The position numbers and the translations under genes are program-made. Positions 15,661-23,447 of a stretch of DNA of 48,253 nucleotides are shown here, in pieces (within the stretch, counting starts at the first letter, position 1; each line of letters begins with the position of its first letter). The notes beneath the pieces are model-generated. The model ran no database searches. It was not told where the DNA came from and worked only from the letters and a program-made list of their open reading frames with translations. Origin of the DNA: an uncultured Parabacteroides sp. (GTDB lineage: Bacteria > Bacteroidota > Bacteroidia > Bacteroidales > Tannerellaceae). The stretch spans positions 1 to 48,253 of the forward strand of contig NZ_CANTZW010000031.1 in the NCBI RefSeq assembly GCF_947855115.1. The letters are read 5' to 3'.

Positions 15661-18120
15661 TTAAAACAATGGATTATCCACTTTTTCCCTCAACAAGGCC
15701 AAATCCACCACTTGTTGAATGTCGTTCACATAGTGGAATACCAAACCTTTCAAATACTCCGGTTTGATCTCGTTAATATCTTTCTCATTCTCCTTGCAAA
15801 GAATCAATTCTTTAATCCCGGCACGTTTAGCCGCCAAGATCTTCTCCTTGATACCTCCCACGGGAAGCACTTTACCACGTAACGTGATCTCGCCCGTCAT
15901 AGCCAGGTTCTTCTTCACCTTACGCTGGGTAAAAGCAGAGACAAGAGAAGTCACCATCGTTATTCCGGCACTCGGTCCGTCTTTCGGGATCGCCCCTTCC
16001 GGTACGTGCACATGCACATTCCAGTTCTCGAACAACTCTTCGCTGATATTAAACTGGGCCGCATGCGCATGAATATACTCAAGTGCCAACATGGCAGACT
16101 CTTTCATCACATCTCCCAGATTTCCGGTCAAAGTAAGTTTCGATCCTTTACCTTTACTTAAACTCGACTCCACGAAAAGAATCTCACCGCCAACAGCCGT
16201 CCAAGCTAACCCTGTCACGACACCGGCATACTCATTTCCTTGATATTTATCACGGGTATATTCGACCGCTCCTAGATACTCATGCAAATCCTCCGGCTTA
16301 ATGCTTGTCGGGATAGGTTCGTCGCTAGCGACCTTACGGGCCAACTTGCGCATAATCTTGGCGATTTTCTTATCCAATTCCCGGACACCGCTCTCACGCG
16401 TATAGGATTCCACGATCGCTTGCAAGGTCTTCTTCGGGAATTTCACGGAACCTTTTTTCAAGCCATGTATATCCATCTGCTTAGGAACAAGATGCTTCGC
16501 GGCAATCTCTACCTTTTCCTCCATGATGTAGCCACTCACCTCGATCAGCTCCATACGATCCAGTAATGGTTGGGAAATCGTATTCAAATTGTTAGCGGTA
16601 GCGATAAACATCACCTTGCTTAAATCGTAATCGATATCCAAATAATTATCGTGGAACGCATTGTTCTGCTCCGGGTCCAATACCTCCAACAAAGCAGACG
16701 CAGGGTCCCCCTTGAAATCATTCGTAATCTTATCGATCTCATCTAAGATAAAAATGGGGTTCGACGTTCCCGCCTTCTGTATATTCTGGATGATACGTCC
16801 ACACATAGCACCGATATAGGTACGACGATGCCCGCGGATCTCTGCCTCATCATGCAATCCACCTAAAGAGACACGGACATATTTCCGATGCAAGGCCTCA
16901 GCGATAGAACGCCCCAAAGAAGTCTTTCCTACACCCGGAGGGCCATACAAACAGATGATCGGCGACTTCATGTCCCCTTTCAGTTTCAATACGGCCAGAT
17001 GCTCGATAATACGTTCTTTCACTTTCTCCAAGCCATAATGGTCTCGATCTAAAACCTTCTGGGCATGCGACAAGTTAAAATTATCCTTGCTATACTCGTT
17101 CCACGGCAAGTTGACGATCGTCTGGACATATTGCGTCTGCACGGAATAATCCGGCGATTGCGGATGCAATCGTTCCAGTTTCCGCAATTCCTTCTCAAAG
17201 ATCTGCGCTACCTCGGCAGACCATTTCTTATGGCTGGCTTTCTCACGCAATTCTTTTATCTCCAACTCGTTGATGTTTCCACCAAGTTCCTCTTGAATAG
17301 TCTTGATCTGCTGTTGGAGGAAATATTCTTTTTGCTGCTGGTTGATATCCTCGTGTGTCTTCATCTGGATGGAAGCTTTTAGCTCCACCAACTGGTACTC
17401 GCGATTCAATATGAAAAGTAACCGATACGCACGTTCCTTCAAATCCCCGATCAACAGCAATTGCTGTTTCTCAGCCGATCCGCTCGGTATATTACTGCAC
17501 GAGAAATTAACCAGATACAAGACATTCTTATTATTCTTGATCGAGAAGATCAAATCCCGGGGAGGTTCCGTCACGGCTCCAAGCATCTTAATCGTCAGAT
17601 CCTTGATCGTAGAGATCAAAGCTTCAAACTCCCGGTCGCTCTTATCCGGCTTCGTATCCTCTAATACGGTGATCCTTCCGGAAAGAAAGGGGTCCGTCTC
17701 GGACAACTCGTTCAGCTCAAAGCGTTTCTTACCCTGGAGAATAACAGTAGTATTACCGTCTGGCATCTCTAAGACACGAACAATGTCCGCGATTACCCCG
17801 GTAGTATATAAATCCTCTAAAACAGGATCCTCCGTATCCATTTCTTTCTGGCAAACAACCCCGATCAGGCACTTTTTATGTATGGCCTCTTTGATCAGGC
17901 GCATAGATTTAGGACGCCCGATAATCACCGGCATAGCCACACCCGGAAAAAGTACCATATTCCTTAAAGGAAGAATGGGAATAGAATCTCCTACTTTCTC
18001 TATTCCCTCAGCGAAATCTTCATCCACATCGCATTCTGTTAGAATTGGCATTACGATACCAATATTATCATCCAAGTCATCGAACGAATTCTGGCAAAAT
18101 ACTCTCGTTTTATCTTTCAT
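15661..18120 (-). CDS. lon: ATP-dependent protease Lon
   Basis: Lon degrades damaged and regulatory proteins in the cytoplasm. Domains in order: N-terminal substrate domain (IPILPLRNMVLFPGVAMPV), coiled helical region, AAA+ module with Walker A GPPGVGKTS and ILDEIDK, and the C-terminal protease domain with the catalytic Ser in KDGPSAGITM and Lys in the following LPVGGIKEKILAAKRAG region. Starting at MKDKTRVFCQ (18120) gives 819 residues, a normal length; in-frame ATGs at 18129 and 18132 are possible, but the still earlier start lies upstream of the likely promoter. Single-gene unit, divergent from the methyltransferase. Confidence 0.96.
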   Translation of the reverse strand: MKDKTRVFCQNSFDDLDDNIGIVMPILTECDVDEDFAEGIEKVGDSIPILPLRNMVLFPGVAMPVIIGRPKSMRLIKEAIHKKCLIGVVCQKEMDTEDPVLEDLYTTGVIADIVRVLEMPDGNTTVILQGKKRFELNELSETDPFLSGRITVLEDTKPDKSDREFEALISTIKDLTIKMLGAVTEPPRDLIFSIKNNKNVLYLVNFSCSNIPSGSAEKQQLLLIGDLKERAYRLLFILNREYQLVELKASIQMKTHEDINQQQKEYFLQQQIKTIQEELGGNINELEIKELREKASHKKWSAEVAQIFEKELRKLERLHPQSPDYSVQTQYVQTIVNLPWNEYSKDNFNLSHAQKVLDRDHYGLEKVKERIIEHLAVLKLKGDMKSPIICLYGPPGVGKTSLGRSIAEALHRKYVRVSLGGLHDEAEIRGHRRTYIGAMCGRIIQNIQKAGTSNPIFILDEIDKITNDFKGDPASALLEVLDPEQNNAFHDNYLDIDYDLSKVMFIATANNLNTISQPLLDRMELIEVSGYIMEEKVEIAAKHLVPKQMDIHGLKKGSVKFPKKTLQAIVESYTRESGVRELDKKIAKIMRKLARKVASDEPIPTSIKPEDLHEYLGAVEYTRDKYQGNEYAGVVTGLAWTAVGGEILFVESSLSKGKGSKLTLTGNLGDVMKESAMLALEYIHAHAAQFNISEELFENWNVHVHVPEGAIPKDGPSAGITMVTSLVSAFTQRKVKKNLAMTGEITLRGKVLPVGGIKEKILAAKRAGIKELILCKENEKDINEIKPEYLKGLVFHYVNDIQQVVDLALLREKVDNPLF

Positions 18121-18158
18121 ATAATTCATCATTGTATATGTTAATACAATAAACGTGC

Positions 18159-18166
18159 CAAAGTTA
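18159..18166 (-). promoter_or_regulatory. -7 element of lon
   Basis: TAACTTTG on the minus strand matches TAnnTTTG. It lies 39 bp before the ATG at 18120 and rules out longer start choices for Lon. Confidence 0.45.
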
Positions 18167-18217
18167 CGGCTTTTCATTCAATTCTTACTAATTTCGCGGC
18201 ATACAATCGATAGAGAT

Positions 18218-18931
18218 ATGTCAAATCCTTATTTTCAATTCAAGAAATTTACGGTATGGCACGATAAATGTGCTATGAAAGTCGGAACGGATGGTGTTTT
18301 GCTTGGCGCATGGGCTAAGACAGAGAAATGTAAAAGGATTCTAGACGTGGGAACCGGAACCGGGTTGATCGCCCTTATGCTAGCCCAGCGTAGCACGGCG
18401 ATCCTAGACGCTATCGACATAGATCCGGACGCATGCTTACAAGCCCGGGAAAACATCGCCACATCTCCTTTCGCCAACCGGATACATGTCTATCAAACCC
18501 CGCTTTCCGAATATGTGCCGGACGGGGACATCAAGTATGACCTAATCGTATCCAATCCACCCTATTTTATTGATTCCCTGAAATGTCCGGATAATAAACG
18601 CAACCTAGCCCGGCATACGGATACCTTATCTCTTCCGGATCTATTACGCGACAGCCACAAATTGCTGGTGCCCAAAGGGAACATCGCTTTGGTCCTACCC
18701 TTCGAGCAACGGGATTCCTTGATAGACTTCGCCCGAAAAGAGTCTTTGTACCCATCGAGAGAAACCTATGTTTCTCCCGTACCAGGCACCGCCCCCAAAC
18801 GCCTACTAATAGAACTCTCAACAGAACCGGCAGCAGAACCCCAGTTATCCCATCTGACCTTGGAAATCGAGCGACACCGGTATACCGATGAATTCACCGC
18901 TTTGGCTAAAGACTTTTATCTGAAAATGTAA
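18218..18931 (+). CDS. trmN6: tRNA1(Val) (adenine37-N6)-methyltransferase TrmN6-like
   Basis: A SAM-dependent methyltransferase that should make m6A37 in tRNA-Val. The ATG at 18218 gives MSNPYFQFKKFTVWHDKCAM, the usual start of this family, and a 237-residue protein. The SAM motif is LDVGTGTGLIALMLAQR and the catalytic N6-adenine motif NPPYF is present. The C-terminal part is typical for YfiC-like proteins. An open frame extends 63 bp upstream but has no support. Its last 16 bp overlap the convergent lipid kinase gene. Confidence 0.9.
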   Translation: MSNPYFQFKKFTVWHDKCAMKVGTDGVLLGAWAKTEKCKRILDVGTGTGLIALMLAQRSTAILDAIDIDPDACLQARENIATSPFANRIHVYQTPLSEYVPDGDIKYDLIVSNPPYFIDSLKCPDNKRNLARHTDTLSLPDLLRDSHKLLVPKGNIALVLPFEQRDSLIDFARKESLYPSRETYVSPVPGTAPKRLLIELSTEPAAEPQLSHLTLEIERHRYTDEFTALAKDFYLKM

Positions 18932-19887
18932 GGAAGCTTTTTATCAAAGAAACGAGTTACCTCATCAAATAGATTATGTACCTCCTTGGTGAAAGACACA
19001 ACCTCTGGGGTCAACACATGTAAAGCCTTTGGCTCTACCGTAATATCAATGCGGGAATCCGCCATGATCGGCTCTCCATCCAAGTGCATCACGCCCGGAT
19101 GCTGGCGGACAATCGTGACTTGCCGGGCTTTCATCGTCTTAATCTTACTATTCCGATCAATCTGTTTCGTAAACAATTGAATCGCCAATGGCGCGATATC
19201 CAACGGCGTAAAAGGAGATAAGATCGTAATGTCCATCCTCCCGTCCTGTATATTCGCATGTGGAGCGATAAACGCATTATTGCCATATTGCGAAGCGTTC
19301 GCGCAAGCGACCAAAAACGCCTTTTCCTTGATCGTCTGATTATCCACTAACAACTCGTAAGGCTCAGGTTTATAACTCAAATACTCCTCTACCGTATTCT
19401 TTATATAAGTGAGAGACCCGCGTCGTTTCTCATTCGCGAATTTTTGACTAACAGCGGCATCAAACCCAACACCACACGTACAGAAAAAGACCTGTCCGTT
19501 TGCCCGGCAGCAATCTATTGTCGTAACATGTCCTTTCGCGATCAGATCGATAGCCTTTTTCACGTCCATCGGTATATGCAATTCCCTGGCTAAGCCATTA
19601 CCCGAGCCTTTCGGGATTATGCCTAAAATCGCATTCGAATGAATCATAGCTCTCGCTATCTCATTCACCGTCCCATCGCCACCCACCGCCAAAATATACT
19701 CGGCGCCGTCTTTTAGGGCTTGCCGGGTCAGCTCGCTGGCATGACCCGCATATTCTGTAAAAGAAATGCTTAACGAACAGTTCTTTTTCGAACAGATCCC
19801 CTCGATCATCTTGGGTATCTTGCGCTTCGACCCTACACCCGATATAGGGTTTATGATAGCTTGTACTTTTATATCCCGCTCGCTCAT
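18916..19887 (-). CDS. Diacylglycerol/sphingoid-type lipid kinase (DAGK catalytic domain)
   Basis: A 323-residue soluble lipid kinase. The catalytic domain shows AIINPISGVGSKRK at the start, the nucleotide motif AVGGDGTVNEIA and PKGSGNGLARELHIP, and a C-terminal beta domain with MHLDGEPIM. The family includes diacylglycerol, sphingosine and ceramide kinases (YegS/DgkB group). The start at 19887 (MSERDIKVQ) is preferred: the ATG at 19920 lies on top of the -7 element, while 19887 has a purine-rich AGAAG upstream. It is divergent from the serine palmitoyltransferase gene, so a sphingolipid substrate is worth considering, but this is inference. Confidence 0.85.
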   Translation of the reverse strand: MSERDIKVQAIINPISGVGSKRKIPKMIEGICSKKNCSLSISFTEYAGHASELTRQALKDGAEYILAVGGDGTVNEIARAMIHSNAILGIIPKGSGNGLARELHIPMDVKKAIDLIAKGHVTTIDCCRANGQVFFCTCGVGFDAAVSQKFANEKRRGSLTYIKNTVEEYLSYKPEPYELLVDNQTIKEKAFLVACANASQYGNNAFIAPHANIQDGRMDITILSPFTPLDIAPLAIQLFTKQIDRNSKIKTMKARQVTIVRQHPGVMHLDGEPIMADSRIDITVEPKALHVLTPEVVSFTKEVHNLFDEVTRFFDKKLPYIFR

Positions 19888-19917
19888 CCTCACTTCTTCT
19901 TTTTTATTTTGAGAGGA

Positions 19918-19925
19918 CAAAAATA
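19918..19925 (-). promoter_or_regulatory. -7 element of the lipid kinase gene
   Basis: TATTTTTG on the minus strand matches TAnnTTTG. It lies 31 bp before the chosen ATG (19887). Confidence 0.5.
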
Positions 19926-19978
19926 ATGCTTTTATAAAACTTTTAAAGCATTTCGACTACTATAAGTTATTTTTTTAC

Positions 19979-19986
19979 TACTTTTG
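19979..19986 (+). promoter_or_regulatory. -7 element of the serine palmitoyltransferase gene
   Basis: TACTTTTG matches TAnnTTTG and lies 100 bp before the ATG at 20087, giving a leader of about 90 nt. Confidence 0.5.
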
Positions 19987-20086
19987 CGGCTGGATTTGCC
20001 GAAACATAGGATTATGTATATGGCGAACCTGTGTTCTTTATTAGAATAAACAAATAGCGAGATAAATCATTCTCTTTTATAATAAT

Positions 20087-21274
20087 ATGAAACTTTTACA
20101 AGAGAAACTAGCAAAGTACGACGCTCCTCAAAGAGCCATGGCAATGGGAATCTATCCTTACTTCCGGGAAATCCAGAGTGATCAGGACACGGAAGTTTTA
20201 ATCAGCGGGAAGAAAGTCTTGATGTTTGGCTCTAACGCATACTTAGGATTAACAAACCATCCTAAAGTAAAAGAAGCAGCGATCGAGGCCGTCAAGAAGT
20301 ATGGCACAGGTTGTGCCGGCTCACGTTTCTTAAATGGGACGTTGGACTTACATCTCCAGTTGGAAAAACGTTTAGCAGAATTTGTTGGTAAGGAAGATGC
20401 CATCGTATACTCTACAGGTTTCCAAGTTAATTTAGGCGTTGTATCCTGTATTACCGGACGTGAAGACTATATCCTTTGGGATGAGCTAGACCACGCATCC
20501 ATTATCGAAGGACACCGTCTTTCTTTCTCCACAAAACTGAAATTCAAGCATAACGACATGGATTCTTTGGAGAAACAACTCCAGAAATGCGAGCCGGACA
20601 AGGTGAAACTTATCGTTATTGACGGTGTTTTCAGCATGGAAGGAGATGTCGCTAAATTGCCGGAAATCGTAGCTCTCGCAAAGAAATACAACGCAAGCGT
20701 AATGGTTGACGAGGCACATGGTATCGGTGTATTCGGAGATCATGGCCGCGGTACTTGTAACCACTTCGGTGTTACGGACGATGTTGATTTGATTATGGGA
20801 ACCTTCAGTAAGTCTTTCGCTTCTATCGGTGGTTTTATCGCGTCCGACGAGCCGGTTATCAATTATTTACGCCATCACTCCCGTTCTTACATCTTTAGCG
20901 CAAGCAATACTCCCGCAGCTACCGCCGCAGCGAATGCTGCGTTAGATATCATGTTAAGCGAACCGGAACGTATCCAGCATTTATGGGATTTAACTCACTA
21001 CGCATTGGACGGTTTCCGTAACATGGGTTGTGAGATCGGACATACTTCTACCCCGATCATCCCATTGTTTATCCGTGATAACGACTTGACATTCCTTATC
21101 GTAAAAGAATTATTCGAGGCCGGAATCTTCGTAAATCCCGTAGTTGCTCCCGCGGTAGCTTCCGAGGATACACTGATCCGCTTCTCCCTAATGGCTACCC
21201 ACACAAAAGAGCAACTTGATTACGCCTTGGAGACAATCCATAAGGTATTCAAAAGTCATGGATTGGTAGACTAA
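20087..21274 (+). CDS. spt: Serine palmitoyltransferase (alpha-oxoamine synthase family)
   Basis: A PLP enzyme that condenses serine with an acyl-CoA to start sphingolipid synthesis. It closely resembles the Bacteroides serine palmitoyltransferase as remembered (YPYFREI near residue 23, GSNAYLGLT, AGSRFLNGTLDLH, FSMEGD, VMVDEAHGIGVFG, MGTFSKSFASIGGFI with the PLP Lys at about 242). The alternative is glycine C-acetyltransferase (Kbl), a close relative; the N-terminus and SRSYIFSASNTPAATAAA favour the sphingolipid enzyme, and no threonine dehydrogenase gene is next to it. Length 395. Divergent neighbour is a lipid kinase. A terminator follows. Confidence 0.82.
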   Translation: MKLLQEKLAKYDAPQRAMAMGIYPYFREIQSDQDTEVLISGKKVLMFGSNAYLGLTNHPKVKEAAIEAVKKYGTGCAGSRFLNGTLDLHLQLEKRLAEFVGKEDAIVYSTGFQVNLGVVSCITGREDYILWDELDHASIIEGHRLSFSTKLKFKHNDMDSLEKQLQKCEPDKVKLIVIDGVFSMEGDVAKLPEIVALAKKYNASVMVDEAHGIGVFGDHGRGTCNHFGVTDDVDLIMGTFSKSFASIGGFIASDEPVINYLRHHSRSYIFSASNTPAATAAANAALDIMLSEPERIQHLWDLTHYALDGFRNMGCEIGHTSTPIIPLFIRDNDLTFLIVKELFEAGIFVNPVVAPAVASEDTLIRFSLMATHTKEQLDYALETIHKVFKSHGLVD

Positions 21275-21295
21275 TATCATAAATATATAAAATAA

Positions 21296-21338
21296 AAGCT
21301 CGAAGTTAGGAATAACACCTATCTTCGGGCTTTTTTTT
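21296..21338 (+). terminator. Rho-independent terminator after spt
   Basis: AAGCTCGAAG pairs with CTTCGGGCTT (one G-T pair) plus TAGG/CCTA after a T-T mismatch, with an AATAACA loop, ending in eight T. Confidence 0.88.
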
Positions 21339-21384
21339 ATAACTGAAAAAGTCATAAGTATGATTTCGAATGGGAATAAATCAC

Positions 21385-21392
21385 TATTTTTG
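21385..21392 (+). promoter_or_regulatory. -7 element of the ricT-gldH unit
   Basis: TATTTTTG matches TAnnTTTG, 57 bp before the ATG at 21449. Confidence 0.5.
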
Positions 21393-21448
21393 CATATTTA
21401 GATAAATTGGGCGGTTATGTCGATGGCCCTCTTACAAATTAAAAATAA

Positions 21449-22957
21449 ATGGATTTCATATTAGATAAAGGAAGTGCCCATATGGGCTGCAAAGGTTGCA
21501 GCAAAAGGCAAAACAATAAACTGAACACCTATGATTGGTTGTGCGATGTACCCGACGCGGAAGGCTCGACTGATTTCGTAGAGGTTCAATTTAAAAATAC
21601 TCGCAAGGGGTATTACTTGAACAGTTCTAAAATACCTTTGGAAAAAGGAGATATAGTAGCCGTGGAAGCAAGTCCCGGTCATGATATCGGTACGGTTTCT
21701 TTAACGGGTAAACTGGTTCTTCTGCAGATGAAGAAGAACAATGTGCGCACGGAAGCCGAGCCTAAACGGATTTACAGGAAGGCAAAACAGACTGACATCG
21801 AGAAATACGAGGAGGCAAAAGCTAAGGAACATGCCACAATGATTCGCTCCCGGCAAATCGCAGCCGACTTAGGGTTGAACATGAAAATCGGTGATGTCGA
21901 ATATCAGGGTGATGGTAATAAGGCGATCTTTTATTATATAGCGGACGAGCGTGTAGATTTCCGCCAACTAATTAAAGTACTGGCAGAGGCCTTTCGTGTT
22001 CGTATCGAGATGAAACAGATCGGCGCTCGCCAAGAAGCTGGACGTATCGGAGGAATCGGACCGTGCGGAAGGGAACTTTGCTGTTCCAGTTGGATGACAA
22101 GCTTCGTATCAGTTGCTACCGGAGCCGCCCGTTATCAAGATATATCCATGAATCCCCAGAAACTGGCCGGACAATGCGCTAAATTGAAATGTTGCATCAA
22201 CTACGAAGTAGATACGTATGTGGAAGCTCAAAAACGCCTTCCTTCCAGGGAGATTGTCTTGGAGACCCAGGATAATACCTATTATCATTTCAAGACGGAT
22301 ATTTTCAAACGGGAAATTACTTATTCTACGGACAAATCATTTGCGGCCAATCTCATTACGATTCCGGCAAACCGTGCTTTCGATGTCATTAACATGAATA
22401 AGAAAGGCATGAAACCGATATCTCTAGAGGCAGATACAAAGCCACAACCGCCGAAACGAGACGCTCAGGATATTCTTGGCCAAGAAAGTGTCACACGTTT
22501 CGACTCTGTTAAAAAGAAAAAGAAAAAACGTCCCGCCAACAAGAATAACGGGGAGAACAATGGAGGTGGAAACGGAGCTGTTAACGCGGCAACAACCACT
22601 AACCCTGAAGTTCCCACCTCAGAGAATAAGAACAACGGAGGTAATGGAGCGGGTGGAAACAATCGCCGCAACGGAGGCAATAATCGTAACGGTAATCGTG
22701 AGAATAACCGAGACAGAAATAACAACCGGGAGAATAATAAAGATAATAACCGGGAAAACAGTCGGGAAAACCGAGATAATCGGGAGAACAACCGGGAGAA
22801 CAACCGAAACAATCGCCCGAAGCAAAGGCCGAGAGTCAATAACGATAAGCAATCCAACAATGATAAGCCTGCGAATAATGACAAACCTCAGCAACCGAAC
22901 AAACAGGCCAGACCTGATAAAATGGAGAACAAGCCAGAGGCAAAGCCTGAAGCTTAA
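21449..22957 (+). CDS. ricT: PSP1-domain protein RicT-like, with Asn/Arg-rich disordered tail
   Basis: Residues 1-330 form the conserved PSP1/RicT part, with its cysteines (GCKGCSKR near the start; GPCGRELCCSSW and CAKLKCC at about 210-250) that in Bacillus RicT help hold an iron-sulfur cluster. RicT in Bacillus works with RicA/RicF on RNase Y and mRNA processing. No ricA or ricF is nearby, but an RNase Y gene is 13 kb downstream. Residues from about 350 to 502 are a low-complexity tail: a Lys run, then Asn/Arg/Glu/Asp repeats (NNRENN-like), then Pro/Lys/Asn. Such tails bind RNA or drive condensation; that is inference. The last 11 bp overlap gldH. Confidence 0.8.
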   Translation: MDFILDKGSAHMGCKGCSKRQNNKLNTYDWLCDVPDAEGSTDFVEVQFKNTRKGYYLNSSKIPLEKGDIVAVEASPGHDIGTVSLTGKLVLLQMKKNNVRTEAEPKRIYRKAKQTDIEKYEEAKAKEHATMIRSRQIAADLGLNMKIGDVEYQGDGNKAIFYYIADERVDFRQLIKVLAEAFRVRIEMKQIGARQEAGRIGGIGPCGRELCCSSWMTSFVSVATGAARYQDISMNPQKLAGQCAKLKCCINYEVDTYVEAQKRLPSREIVLETQDNTYYHFKTDIFKREITYSTDKSFAANLITIPANRAFDVINMNKKGMKPISLEADTKPQPPKRDAQDILGQESVTRFDSVKKKKKKRPANKNNGENNGGGNGAVNAATTTNPEVPTSENKNNGGNGAGGNNRRNGGNNRNGNRENNRDRNNNRENNKDNNRENSRENRDNRENNRENNRNNRPKQRPRVNNDKQSNNDKPANNDKPQQPNKQARPDKMENKPEAKPEA

Positions 22958-23447
22958 AAAAATCATTGCCGCTTGCGCATGCTTCTTATGCTTCTCTTGC
23001 GAGAATCAAGCTGTATACGATCAGTATCAAGCTATCCAAAACACCTCGTGGGAGAAGAATAAGGAGTATTATTTCACTTTCCAGATCGAGGATATATCCG
23101 TTCCGTACGACCTTACCTTGGAAGTACGGAACAATAATATGTATCCGTATCAGAACCTATGGGTATTTTGTAGCGAGGAACTTCCAATAGGTCCCTTAAA
23201 GAGGGATACGATTGAATGTATGCTAGCGGATGAGTTCGGAAAATGGTATGGGCACGGGATTTCCCTGTTCCAATCCAGTTTTCCGGTACGGACCGGCTAT
23301 TATTTTCCTTTCAAAGGACAATATACCTTTAGTTTCCGGCAAGGGATGCGTAACGACCAGCTCCCGGGTATTCAAGAAATCGGCTTACGGGTATTCCCTT
23401 CTTCCGTCAACGCTCCTTCCGGGAGGCGTCCAAACGAAGAAAAATAA
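22947..23447 (+). CDS. gldH: Gliding-motility-type lipoprotein GldH, probable CTG start
   Basis: GldH is a lipoprotein of the Bacteroidota gliding/type IX secretion group that is also kept in non-gliding gut species. The protein has a lipoprotein signal (KLKKIIAACACFL then CFSC) and the family segments YDQYQAIQNTSWEKN, VPYDLTLEVRNNN, YPYQNLWVF and GQYTFSFRQGMRNDQLPGI. There is no ATG, GTG or TTG at the right place: the best start is CTG at 22947, which would give M-KLKKII and about 166 residues. The longer open frame upstream is only the shadow of ricT. The start overlaps ricT by 11 bp, which suggests coupling. Its end overlaps convergent rodA by 41 bp. Confidence 0.75.
   Translation: MKLKKIIAACACFLCFSCENQAVYDQYQAIQNTSWEKNKEYYFTFQIEDISVPYDLTLEVRNNNMYPYQNLWVFCSEELPIGPLKRDTIECMLADEFGKWYGHGISLFQSSFPVRTGYYFPFKGQYTFSFRQGMRNDQLPGIQEIGLRVFPSSVNAPSGRRPNEEK

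Noticed and set aside
20087..21274. Glycine C-acetyltransferase (kbl)
   Set aside because: A close relative, but the N-terminus and overall sequence fit Bacteroides SPT better, and no threonine dehydrogenase gene is adjacent. Not fully excluded.
22476..22946. Long open frame before gldH
   Set aside because: It is the shifted shadow of the RicT low-complexity tail; the peptide is Thr/Ile/Arg-rich with no family match.
22465..22966. Minus-strand Leu/Arg-rich ORFs opposite the ricT tail
   Set aside because: They mirror the Asn/Arg-rich coding repeats; no independent support.
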